DNA of 43,613 bases from NCBI GenBank assembly GCA_958423465.1, contig CATZRD010000018.1, positions 1 through 43,613 of the forward strand, read 5' to 3'. A program made the translations under genes and the position numbers. Every line of letters begins with the position of its first letter. The stretch's first letter is position 1. Under the pieces are notes generated by a model that did not search any database, was not told the origin of the DNA, and was given only the letters and a program-made list of their open reading frames with translations. The stretch is from an uncultured Oscillospiraceae bacterium. Lineage in GTDB: Bacteria; Bacillota; Clostridia; Oscillospirales; Oscillospiraceae. Positions 15,405 through 23,157 of the stretch are shown in pieces.

Positions 15405-15962
15405 ATGGGATTTGGGGAGCTATTCGTCATTGCGGTCGGCCTTTCGATGGATGCCTTTGCCATTGCGATCTGCAAGGGGCTGTCAGTGGAGAAGGTAGAG
15501 AACAAGCACTTACTATCCGCCGGGCTATGGTTTGGCGGTGGACAGGCGATCATGCCGCTTGTTGGCTATCTGCTGGGCAGCGGCTTTCGCAGCGCGATCG
15601 AGCGCTTTGACCACTGGATATCCTTTGCCCTGCTGACCATCATCGGCATCAACATGATCCGCGAGGCCCAGGGCAAAGTCGAAAAACTGGACGCTTCTTT
15701 TTCGGCAAAGGCGATGTTTCCCCTTGCCGTTGCAGACAGCATTGACGCCCTGGCCGTTGGCGTGACCTTTGCTTTTTTGAAGGTAGACATCGTTCCGGCG
15801 GTAGTTCTGATTGGCGTTACTACCTTCCTGTTTTCCGCCGCCGGGGTGAAGATCGGAAATCGCTTTGGCGCAAAGTACAAGGCAAAAGCAGAACTCACCG
15901 GCGGGATCATTCTGATCATGATGGGACTTCTGATCGTGCTGGATCATACCGGCATTCTGTAA
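15405..15962 (+). CDS. mntP: Manganese efflux pump MntP
   Basis: A 185-residue membrane protein with about six transmembrane helices. The diagnostic duplicated motifs are GLSMDAFAIAICKGL near residue 15 and VADSIDALAVGVTFA near residue 110; their Asp residues lie in the membrane and bind Mn2+. TMs are also visible at FDHWISFALLTIIGINMI and GGIILIMMGLLIVLD. It exports excess Mn2+. The Mn2+ riboswitch directly upstream supports the call. It is the first gene of an apparent operon with the TetR-type gene (18 bp on) and the GH79-like gene. Confidence 0.96.
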   Translation: MGFGELFVIAVGLSMDAFAIAICKGLSVEKVENKHLLSAGLWFGGGQAIMPLVGYLLGSGFRSAIERFDHWISFALLTIIGINMIREAQGKVEKLDASFSAKAMFPLAVADSIDALAVGVTFAFLKVDIVPAVVLIGVTTFLFSAAGVKIGNRFGAKYKAKAELTGGIILIMMGLLIVLDHTGIL

Positions 15963-15980
15963 GGGAAAGGAGGCGTGATG

Positions 15981-16541
15981 ATGGCGGACAGTAATATCAC
16001 AAAACAGGCGTTAGCGGCATCCCTGCGGGAGCTGATGGAGGAAGTACCCTTCGACAAGATCAATGTTGCCCAGATTTGCGAGCGCTGCGGCATGAACCGC
16101 AAGAGTTTTTATTACCATTTCAAGGATAAGTATGACCTGGTCAACTGGATCTTTGATACGGATTTTATTTCTCTCGCCGCGTTGGAACCCGCTCCCGGCT
16201 CTGCGCCGGAAAGATGGGACTTGATCGAAACGATTTGCGACTACTTCTACGACAACCGTGCTTTTTATCGAAAAGCCCTTCAGATCACCGGGCAAAACTC
16301 CTTTTCCGACCACTTCACAGAATACATCGGCCCAAGTTTGAAGAGTCGGCTCGCCTGTCTCCTTGGCGATGAGCAGGTGGATGAATTCTTCATCGACTTT
16401 TTCACTGACGCGGTCCTCTGCGCCATGAAGCGGTGGCTGCTGGCAAAGGATTGTATGCCGCCCAAGCAATTTCTTTCCAAAATCAGGACGTTGATCCAGA
16501 GCGGGGCCACCGTGGTCTATCAGGAGATCGAGCAACAATAA
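15981..16541 (+). CDS. TetR/AcrR family regulator
   Basis: A 187-residue regulator. AGGAGG at 15968-15973 is 7 nt from ATG 15981; GTG 15975 and ATG 15978 are less well spaced. The N-terminal HTH is clear: ITKQALAASLRELMEE, DKINVAQICERCGMNRKSFY and YHFKDKYDLVNWIF. The C-terminal ligand/dimer domain (about 70-185) resembles the TetR C-terminal domains linked to DhaS-like regulators. It lies 18 bp after mntP and 35 bp before the GH79-like gene, so transcription from the Mn2+ riboswitch promoter should run through it. Candidate targets are the operator-like motifs at 15166 and 20101-20154. Confidence 0.9.
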   Translation: MADSNITKQALAASLRELMEEVPFDKINVAQICERCGMNRKSFYYHFKDKYDLVNWIFDTDFISLAALEPAPGSAPERWDLIETICDYFYDNRAFYRKALQITGQNSFSDHFTEYIGPSLKSRLACLLGDEQVDEFFIDFFTDAVLCAMKRWLLAKDCMPPKQFLSKIRTLIQSGATVVYQEIEQQ

Positions 16542-16576
16542 ACGGGCACCTCGCTCGTCCAAAAGGAGATACCGCC

Positions 16577-18094
16577 ATGTCAAGAACCATCCAACTGACC
16601 TGTAAGCCGCTGCCCACCCTCCGCAGGGTAGACAAGCGGCTCATATCCTACAACGTGGAGATGGCCGAGGTCACCGGCGGGACCTTCTGGAAAGCCTACA
16701 CGCCGGGGCAGATAGACGGCTCTGAGGGCTTCCCGCCCATTTCCTCTTTTGGGGATGTGACCGCCATGGGGGAGCTGATGCAGGTTTATCCGCCCATCGA
16801 CTTGTCCGATCCGCTGCTGCGGCGGCGCGCCAAGGAACTGGGAAGCGCGTGGGTCCGTGTCTCCGGGACCTGGGCCACCAAGACCTACTACGACTTTGAG
16901 GGTACAACAGGTGGAAAAGCCCCGGACGGCTACCAGAGTGTGCTGACCAGAGAACAGTGGCTGGGGGTTTTGGATTTTGTTAAGGCTGTGGGTGGCAAAC
17001 TGCTGGTTTCAGTCAGCAACTGTGCCGGTGACCATCCGGGCGGCGGGCCGTTGGATCTTACCCAGGTAAAAAAACTGTTTTCCATCAGCCACGACTACGG
17101 TGTGGACATCAGCGCGGCTGAATTTATGAATGAGCCGAATATGCTGGCGCTGTCCGGCGCGCCGATGGGGTACACGCCGGAGGACTACGCCAGGGATCAG
17201 GACATTTTCAACGCCTGGGTGCGGGAAAACTATCCGAGGTGCTTGATCGTCGGCCCCTGCACCACCGGCGATCCCTCTATTGCCCGACCGGGGCAGCGGG
17301 GGTTCGGCGCTGGGATCGGCAGCATCGCAAAGACCTGTACGACCCATGAGCTGCTGGCCGGCACGAAAGTCCCGCTGGATGTGTTCAGCTATCACTATTA
17401 TAACGGCGTGTCGGAGCGCATCGCCTCCATGATGCCCGACGCCCACTGGCCGGCGGAATTGGCGCACAGCGATGAGTATCTGGCTGTCGCGCCTGATTGC
17501 GCCAAGGATCACCTTCCCCTCCGGGACCGCTACGCACCCGGCAAGCCCATGTGGGTCACGGAGTCCGGCGACGCGGGCGGGGGCGGCGACACCTGGGCCT
17601 CCACCTATCTGGATGTTCTGCGCACCTTGAACGAGCTGGGGAGCTTTGCCGCCATCACGGACGGCGTGATCTTCCACAACACTCTGGCCTCCTCGGACTA
17701 TGGCTTCCTGGAACACGGCAGCTTCAAGCCACGCCCCAATTATTTTGCCGTTCTGCTCTGGAATCGCCTGATGGGAACTACGGTCTATGACTGCGGCGGC
17801 CTGCAGGGAAAGGAGAGGCATATCTACTGCCATTCCCGCAGGGACGGCAAGGCGGGCGTTGTGTACCTCATGATCAACAACTCGCTGACCGACGCGCTGA
17901 CCGCAGAACTCCCCGGACCGGCGGAGCGGTACACCTTGAGCGCCGATACCATGCGCGCCTCAGTCATGCGCCTGAACGGGAGACCCCTTGTCCTCTCCGA
18001 CTCGGCGGAGCTGCCCAGCCTCTCGCCAGAAGCGATAAAGGCCGGAACCGTGACTCTGGAGCCTGGAACCTGCACATTCCTTGTTCTCTCATAA
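16577..18094 (+). CDS. GH79-like (beta-glucuronidase/heparanase family) glycoside hydrolase
   Basis: A 505-residue protein without a signal peptide; ATG 16577 follows AAAAGGAGAT. The catalytic (beta/alpha)8 barrel shows the clan GH-A features: acid/base Glu186 in EFMNEPNML and nucleophile Glu329 in MWVTESGDAGGGG. VFSYHYYNG and the C-terminal beta-domain (VVYLMINNSLTDAL) agree with GH79 heparanase-like enzymes. GH79 members cleave beta-glucuronides. Lack of a signal suggests a cytoplasmic substrate such as imported glucuronides. It is co-transcribed with mntP and the TetR-type gene and ends at a bidirectional terminator. Confidence 0.82.
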   Translation: MSRTIQLTCKPLPTLRRVDKRLISYNVEMAEVTGGTFWKAYTPGQIDGSEGFPPISSFGDVTAMGELMQVYPPIDLSDPLLRRRAKELGSAWVRVSGTWATKTYYDFEGTTGGKAPDGYQSVLTREQWLGVLDFVKAVGGKLLVSVSNCAGDHPGGGPLDLTQVKKLFSISHDYGVDISAAEFMNEPNMLALSGAPMGYTPEDYARDQDIFNAWVRENYPRCLIVGPCTTGDPSIARPGQRGFGAGIGSIAKTCTTHELLAGTKVPLDVFSYHYYNGVSERIASMMPDAHWPAELAHSDEYLAVAPDCAKDHLPLRDRYAPGKPMWVTESGDAGGGGDTWASTYLDVLRTLNELGSFAAITDGVIFHNTLASSDYGFLEHGSFKPRPNYFAVLLWNRLMGTTVYDCGGLQGKERHIYCHSRRDGKAGVVYLMINNSLTDALTAELPGPAERYTLSADTMRASVMRLNGRPLVLSDSAELPSLSPEAIKAGTVTLEPGTCTFLVLS

Positions 18095-18098
18095 CGAG

Positions 18099-18140
18099 AA
18101 AAGCGAGGCGGAGCGATACACTCCACCTCGCTTTTACTTT
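18099..18140. terminator. Bidirectional terminator between convergent genes
   Basis: AAAAGCGAGG-C-GGAG pairs with CTCC-A-CCTCGCTTTT around CGATACA, with T-rich tails both ways. It lies between the GH79-like gene (plus) and the patatin gene (minus). Confidence 0.85.
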
Positions 18141-18141
18141 G

Positions 18142-18993
18142 TTATGTTCTGCTGATAAAGGGAACGATCCTTGCCCCGTCCTGATACCCCTTTTCATACA
18201 GGCGGCGCAGGGCGGCGGCGTCCCGGCTCAGGGTGCTGACCCCGCAGGTATCGTCCGGGGCGACGATCAGGGCCTTTCCGTCCTCCGCGTAGCTCTTGGC
18301 CAAGGTCACGCTGTCGTTATACCGCTTCGCCCGCTGTGCCAGTTTTTCCGCTGCCAGCGGGTACTTTTTTCGGATGCGGTGGGCCAGCTTCAGATCCCGG
18401 TCCGGTGTGCGCACCGTATCCTCCGGCCGAGTGAGCAGCACCACCACCTTATCGCACCCCATCTCAAACGCCTTTTCGATGGGGATGGGATCTGCCAGCG
18501 CGCCGTCATAATAGAGCGTATCGCCAACCGCATATGGATGGCAGACGAAGGGGATGGCGCTGGACGCCTTCATCACGCTGTAATCGTCCTGGGAGATGTA
18601 TGACATATCAAAGTATTTTGCCCTGCCCGTCAACGCCTCCGTGGCCACCGCAAAGAACTTCATAGGACTTTTGACCGCGGTGGCATAGTCCAGTGGATTT
18701 TCGCCGTCTGAATTGCTCAATGTCCCATACACATAGTCCAGATTGACAAACGACCGCTTGAAAAGGAAGTTTTTGAACCCGGCATATTCTTTCCTCAGCC
18801 CATACTCGGCGTAGAAATGGTAGTTACGCCGGGCCTGTCCCGCGGCGTAGGAGATCAAATTCGCGCTCCCCGCCGATACGCCGATCCCCAGGTCAAATCG
18901 GATGCCATGATCCAAACAGTAGTCCAGCACCCCGGCGGCATAGATCCCGCGATACCCGCCGCCCGCGTCAACGACCCCGATCTGAGCGTTCAT
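18142..18993 (-). CDS. Patatin-like phospholipase
   Basis: A 283-residue cytoplasmic hydrolase of the patatin family (RssA/YjjU type). The oxyanion loop is DAGGGYRGIYAAGVLDY (residues 9-25), the nucleophile elbow is GVSAGSANLISY, and the catalytic Asp is in YYDGALADPIPI. The C-terminal part (KKYPLAAEKLAQRAKRYNDS) matches the extension common in bacterial members. These enzymes release fatty acids from lipids or acyl esters. Its start overlaps the stop of the radical-SAM-like gene by 4 bp, so the two are translationally coupled. The neighbourhood also has a DegV fatty-acid-binding protein on the opposite strand. Confidence 0.93.
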   Translation of the reverse strand: MNAQIGVVDAGGGYRGIYAAGVLDYCLDHGIRFDLGIGVSAGSANLISYAAGQARRNYHFYAEYGLRKEYAGFKNFLFKRSFVNLDYVYGTLSNSDGENPLDYATAVKSPMKFFAVATEALTGRAKYFDMSYISQDDYSVMKASSAIPFVCHPYAVGDTLYYDGALADPIPIEKAFEMGCDKVVVLLTRPEDTVRTPDRDLKLAHRIRKKYPLAAEKLAQRAKRYNDSVTLAKSYAEDGKALIVAPDDTCGVSTLSRDAAALRRLYEKGYQDGARIVPFISRT

Positions 18994-20021
18994 TGCGCCT
19001 TCACCTCCAACGTCTCCTTGGGGCAGGCAAGACGCAGCACCTCGGTCAACCCATGCTCAAAAAGACCCAGGTCAGGACGGATGGGGCTGCCGTTGCTGTC
19101 CAGCAGGTGCCCTTCTTGGTCAAAGCACACGGCGCAGGCACCATCCGAAATGATCTCGTCAACACGCTGGTTGTCCTGCTCCAGCTCCCAGGGAATAGTT
19201 TGGTAGTGCTGCTCATTTCGTGCCCGCTCCACCGCTTGTTGGACCTGGAGGCGAACCTCCTCCGGGCAGCCCTGCCGGGGAACCAGGGCAGTAAAGGCAG
19301 CTTTTGCCTGCTGGACGCCGAGGAACACTTCACCGTCCTGAATAGCCGCCAGATCGTCCTCTCCGTAAGGGAGCCAGGCGCAGTAGGGCACGCCCAGAGC
19401 GCGCAGCCGGGCATATCCCTCTGTCTGCTCCTCTCGATAGTGGAGTACAGGCATGATATTTTTGAGTTCCGAAAAGCCGTCCAAAAGGCTGGCTGACAGG
19501 TCCTCCGGCGCGCAGAAAAGGAAAAACGCGCTGTCCGGGTGATCCCGGATCAGGTCAAGAACCTTTTCGTGGTCGGCAGTGGGGAACAGCATCCAGGTGT
19601 AGATGCCCAGTCCCTCCCCCTCAGAGATCGCGGTACTGTACGACCCAAGTTGTACCGGGGAAAGGTCGCCCGTCTGGAGCAGGATCGTCCACGGAATATT
19701 GTGACGCAGCCGTTTCTCATTTTGTCTGATCTGCTGGGCGCCATAGGTGCAGCTGTTATACCCCAAATCCATTCCAAATGTGAACAGATGCTCTGTGTCT
19801 GCATAGGAGATCAGATTGCGCACCAGAGCGTAGTAGGGGCTGTTCTCATTCTCCAGCATGGTCTGCGCCGTCTGGAAAAAACTCTGCTGGAATCGTCCGT
19901 CCGAAAAATGCAGGGCCATATCTACCAGGTTCCGAATACTCCGCTCCGGGTCTTCCTTTAAGTTTTTCAAAGTCGTCTTGACGACCGTTTCTATCAAAAT
20001 CCTTGACATGTTTTTTTCCAT
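18990..20021 (-). CDS. Radical SAM paralogue lacking the Fe-S cysteine motif
   Basis: A 343-residue protein; ATG 20021 is set by GAGGAAGG 6-9 nt upstream. Residues 1-108 parallel the helical N-terminal region of the radical SAM protein encoded divergently at 20273: NLKEDPERSIRNLVDM against YLEGNPEENLPKLMDM, then helices ending HNIPWTILLQ against CNVPWAILLD. At the point where the active paralogue has Cys-x3-Cys-x2-Cys, this protein reads TGDLSPVQLGSYSTAI with no Cys. The following GLGIYTWMLFPTADHEKVLDLI still tracks GTYMYIYTGGEPLVRKADLI. It cannot bind the SAM-cleaving 4Fe-4S cluster, so it is probably a regulatory or scaffold subunit. It is coupled to the patatin gene. Confidence 0.8.
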   Translation of the reverse strand: MEKNMSRILIETVVKTTLKNLKEDPERSIRNLVDMALHFSDGRFQQSFFQTAQTMLENENSPYYALVRNLISYADTEHLFTFGMDLGYNSCTYGAQQIRQNEKRLRHNIPWTILLQTGDLSPVQLGSYSTAISEGEGLGIYTWMLFPTADHEKVLDLIRDHPDSAFFLFCAPEDLSASLLDGFSELKNIMPVLHYREEQTEGYARLRALGVPYCAWLPYGEDDLAAIQDGEVFLGVQQAKAAFTALVPRQGCPEEVRLQVQQAVERARNEQHYQTIPWELEQDNQRVDEIISDGACAVCFDQEGHLLDSNGSPIRPDLGLFEHGLTEVLRLACPKETLEVKAQ

Positions 20022-20272
20022 TTTATCCCTTCCTCTCCTGAATTGAACCGCATTTCCCCATAATTATTTTCTACTATATTTAAACACCTATCTTCTCTCA
20101 AGGGACATTTTTGCCTTAGTGCCGTAAAAGGTAACAAAAATAATAAAGTGTCCCATTTTATGACGGGAGCCTCATCTTGTCCCATGCTTTTTTCGACAAT
20201 CCTTTTTATAATTTGCTCACATCCGATCAAGGTGCGGATAACGGAGAGCGGATAAAAGAAAGGAAGGATACT
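20022..20272. promoter_or_regulatory. Divergent control region of the two radical SAM genes
   Basis: On the minus strand TTGAGA (20096-20101), 17 bp and TATAGT (20073-20078) form a good promoter for the gene at 20021. On the plus strand TATAAT (20207-20212) is a -10 box for the gene at 20273, without a convincing -35. Between them lie GGGACATTTTTGCC (20102, abutting the minus -35), AAAAGGTAAC (20126-20135), TGTCCC (20149-20154) and TTGTCCC (20178). GGGACA and TGTCCC form an inverted pair. The set resembles the motif at 15166-15200, suggesting repression by one regulator. Confidence 0.6.
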
Positions 20273-21622
20273 ATGGACAGTTCGATCAAGACCGCTATGC
20301 AGAATTTCGCCATCAACCAGGCGCTGAATTATCTGGAGGGGAACCCCGAGGAAAACCTCCCCAAGCTCATGGACATGGTGGACAAGTTCACCCCCAAGGA
20401 CTGGTACGCCAGCCAGCGTGATGCCGTCCGCAAGACCATTAAGGAGAAGAACAACTGGTACCAGCTGATCCTGCGGCTCTACGAACTGGATCCCGGAGTC
20501 CGCAGGGCGTTTTTCCAGAACTTCCTTTTTAATGCCAGTCTGAAGGGCAGCGCCATTCAAGAGGATACCGCTGAGCGGGAGGACTGCAATGTGCCCTGGG
20601 CCATTCTGCTGGATCCCACCTCAGCCTGCAATATGCACTGCACCGGCTGCTGGGCCGCCGAATACGGCCACCAGCTCAACCTGACCCTGGAGGACATTGA
20701 CTCCATCATCACCCAGGGCAAGAAGCTGGGCACCTATATGTACATCTACACCGGCGGGGAGCCACTGGTCCGCAAGGCCGACCTGATCCGCATCTGTGAG
20801 ATGCACCCCGACTGCGAGTTCCTGGCCTTCACCAACGGCACCCTCATCGACGAAGCCTTCTGCCAGGAGATGCTCCGGGTAAAGAATTTTGTTCCCGCCA
20901 TCTCCCTGGAGGGCTTCGAGGAAGCCAATGACTCCCGCCGGGGCGAGGGTGTATATCAGAAAGTCCACGACGCCATGGCCCTGATGAAGTCCCACAAGCT
21001 GCCCTTCGGTATCTCCACCTGCTACACCAGCCGGAACGTGGACGATGTGAGCAGCGAGGCTTACTTTGACCAGATGATCGACGCCGGGGCGCTGTTCGTC
21101 TGGTTCTTCCACTATATGCCCGTGGGTAACGACGCCGCCACCGAGCTGCTGCCCTCCCCCGAACAGCGGATGAAGATGTACCACGCCATCCGGGACTTCC
21201 GCTCTACCAAGGCCATCTTCTCCATGGACTTCCAGAACGACGCCGAGTATGTGGGCGGGTGCATTGCCGGTGGCCGGCGTTACCTCCACATCAACGCCAA
21301 GGGCGACGTGGAACCCTGCGTGTTCATCCACTACTCCAATGTGAACATCCACGACGTCACCCTGCTGGACGCCCTGAAAAGCCCCATCTTCATGGCCTAC
21401 CACCGGGGCCAGCCCTTCAATGACAATATGCTCAAGCCCTGCCCCATGCTGGAGAACCCGGAGATCCTGCCCAAGATCGTGGCCGAGACCGGAGCGGTGA
21501 ACACCGACTACCAAAGCCCGGAGAGCGCCGAGCACCTGTGCGCCAAGACCACGCCCTACGCTGAGAACTGGACCCCCACAGCTGAGGAGACCTGGGAAAA
21601 GAGCCAACATCCGGAAGGCTGA
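20273..21622 (+). CDS. Radical SAM protein with SPASM-like C-terminus
   Basis: A 449-residue enzyme; ATG 20273 follows AAAGGAAGG. A helical N-terminal region of about 105 residues precedes the radical SAM barrel, whose cluster motif is Cys119-x3-Cys123-x2-Cys126 in TSACNMHCTGCWAAEYG. The SAM-binding GGEP box follows (YIYTGGEPLVRK), then AISLEGFEEANDSRRGEGVY. C-terminal cysteines (GGCIAGGRRYLHINAKGD, VEPCVFIHYS, KPCPMLENP, HLCAKT) look like an auxiliary-cluster region. Substrate is unknown. The divergent cluster-less paralogue, the coupled patatin and the downstream DegV protein hint at lipid chemistry, which is an inference. A metK homologue lies 1.5 kb downstream. Confidence 0.92.
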   Translation: MDSSIKTAMQNFAINQALNYLEGNPEENLPKLMDMVDKFTPKDWYASQRDAVRKTIKEKNNWYQLILRLYELDPGVRRAFFQNFLFNASLKGSAIQEDTAEREDCNVPWAILLDPTSACNMHCTGCWAAEYGHQLNLTLEDIDSIITQGKKLGTYMYIYTGGEPLVRKADLIRICEMHPDCEFLAFTNGTLIDEAFCQEMLRVKNFVPAISLEGFEEANDSRRGEGVYQKVHDAMALMKSHKLPFGISTCYTSRNVDDVSSEAYFDQMIDAGALFVWFFHYMPVGNDAATELLPSPEQRMKMYHAIRDFRSTKAIFSMDFQNDAEYVGGCIAGGRRYLHINAKGDVEPCVFIHYSNVNIHDVTLLDALKSPIFMAYHRGQPFNDNMLKPCPMLENPEILPKIVAETGAVNTDYQSPESAEHLCAKTTPYAENWTPTAEETWEKSQHPEG

Positions 21623-21634
21623 GAGGGTACGGAC

Positions 21635-22507
21635 ATGGCAGACTATCAAATTTTCGCAGACGTCACAGCTGACCACTGTTCTGAGATGCTGGTGGGCTTG
21701 CCGCCTGTCCGATTCATCCCCATGGAGGTAGAGCTGGGCGGGAAAAACTACGTCTATGGGCCAGGGGGAGACCTGACTGTTCAGGAGTTCTACACCCTCC
21801 AGCGGGAAGGGAATTTCGCCAATACGACCCAAATTCCACCGGGAGCCTTCCTCCCCTGGTTTGAGCCGGTGTTGGAGGCGGGACAGGATCTGATCTATTT
21901 CCCTCTCTCCTCCGGGTTGTCGGGAACCTACCAATCTGCGCAGATGTGCATGGAGGGACTGCGGGAGAAGTACCCGGAGCGGACGATCCTCTGTGTGGAC
22001 ACCTTCTGTGCCTCGGTGGGGCAGGGTTTTATCGTCCGGGAAATCGCCCGGAAAAAGGCCGAGGGGCTGACCATCGAGGAGTTGGCCTCCTGGGTGCAGG
22101 AGAACAGCCTGAAGGTCTGCCACTGGTTCACAGTCGATGTGTTCGAGCACCTGAAACACGGTGGGCGGGTGTCCGCCGCCACAGCGGTGCTGGGCACCGC
22201 CCTCCAAATCAAGCCCATGCTCCACGTGGACAACGAGGGACGGCTGGAAGTCGTGGAGAAGCCCCGGGGCCGTAAGCGGGCCATCGCCGCGCAAATGGCC
22301 CGAATGGACGCCGGCTGGCTCCCGGAGATGGGCAAGCTGGTGGTCATCGGCCACGGGGATGACCCGATTGCCGCCGAACTTCTCAAGAACGAGGTGCTCT
22401 CCATTCACCCGTCCGCCCAAGTATACATCGCACCCATCGATCCCATCATCGGTGCCCACACGGGGCCGGGGATGCTGGCCCTGATCTACTGGGGCGATAA
22501 CCGCTGA
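21635..22507 (+). CDS. DegV family fatty-acid-binding protein
   Basis: A 290-residue DegV protein: ADVTADHC at the N-terminus, TTQIPPGAFLPWFEPVLEAG (ligand loop), PLSSGLSGTYQSAQM, VDTFCASVGQGFIVREIARK, and the C-terminal domain with FEHLKHGGRVSAATAVLGT, LQIKPMLHV and GAHTGPGMLALIYWG. DegV/FakB proteins hold a fatty acid and present it for phosphorylation by FakA. It starts 12 bp after the radical SAM gene and is very likely in the same operon. With the patatin it forms a possible fatty-acid release and capture pair. Confidence 0.95.
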   Translation: MADYQIFADVTADHCSEMLVGLPPVRFIPMEVELGGKNYVYGPGGDLTVQEFYTLQREGNFANTTQIPPGAFLPWFEPVLEAGQDLIYFPLSSGLSGTYQSAQMCMEGLREKYPERTILCVDTFCASVGQGFIVREIARKKAEGLTIEELASWVQENSLKVCHWFTVDVFEHLKHGGRVSAATAVLGTALQIKPMLHVDNEGRLEVVEKPRGRKRAIAAQMARMDAGWLPEMGKLVVIGHGDDPIAAELLKNEVLSIHPSAQVYIAPIDPIIGAHTGPGMLALIYWGDNR

Positions 22508-22574
22508 ATGTTTTGATACAAGCAAAGCGCCATAAATGCCAACAAGATATGGCGAAATTTGAAAGGAGTCTGTT

Positions 22575-23108
22575 ATGAGTAAAGTAAACAGGAACACGGG
22601 GAACATTCTGTCTTGCATCGCGGAGATCATCATCGGTGTCCTTCTGCTCATCAACCCGGTGGGCTTTACCGCCGGCATCATCATGACCCTTGGGGTATTT
22701 CTGGCAGTCCTGGGCATCGCCGGCGTCGTCGGATACTTCCGCGCGAAGCCGGAGGAGGCCGCCCAGAGCAGCGGGCTGATGAAAGGGCTGCTCCTCCTCT
22801 GCGCCGCCTTTGTCTGCCTGTTCAAGACCCAGTGGCTGATCGCGGCCTTCCCACTGATCACGGTCTTCTATGGAGTCATCATCCTGATTACCGGCATCAG
22901 CAAGCTGCAGTGGGCAGTTGATCTGCGGCGGCTGGAGCAGAAGTATTGGTATGTGGCCCTGATCGGCGCGCTCCTGTCCATTATCTTTGCTGCCGTGATC
23001 CTGATGAATCCCTTTGCCTCTACCGGCGTCCTGTGGACCTTTATCGCCGTCTCGCTGATCGTGGAGGCCATCATGGATATCCTGACCTTTATCTTTGGGA
23101 AAAAGTAA
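22575..23108 (+). CDS. HdeD/DUF308 family membrane protein
   Basis: A 177-residue membrane protein with about six transmembrane helices in three hairpins, e.g. ILSCIAEIIIGVLLLIN, FTAGIIMTLGVFLAVLGIAG, AAFPLITVFYGVIILITGI, ALIGALLSIIFAAVILM and VLWTFIAVSLIVEAIMDIL. The repeated pattern of a helix ending in NP (LLINPVGF; ILMNPFAS) is typical of the DUF308/HdeD family. Function is unclear; E. coli HdeD is linked to acid resistance. It follows DegV after 67 bp and a clear GAAAGGAG site. Confidence 0.9.
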   Translation: MSKVNRNTGNILSCIAEIIIGVLLLINPVGFTAGIIMTLGVFLAVLGIAGVVGYFRAKPEEAAQSSGLMKGLLLLCAAFVCLFKTQWLIAAFPLITVFYGVIILITGISKLQWAVDLRRLEQKYWYVALIGALLSIIFAAVILMNPFASTGVLWTFIAVSLIVEAIMDILTFIFGKK

Positions 23109-23157
23109 TCTATGGGTGCGGTCAGAAATTCGCATTTCAAAGGAGATATTCCACTCT

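Noticed and set aside
20621..22861. A 746-codon open frame on the minus strand
   Set aside because: It lies opposite the radical SAM, DegV and DUF308 genes, has no family resemblance or ribosome binding site, and reflects GC-rich codon use of those genes.
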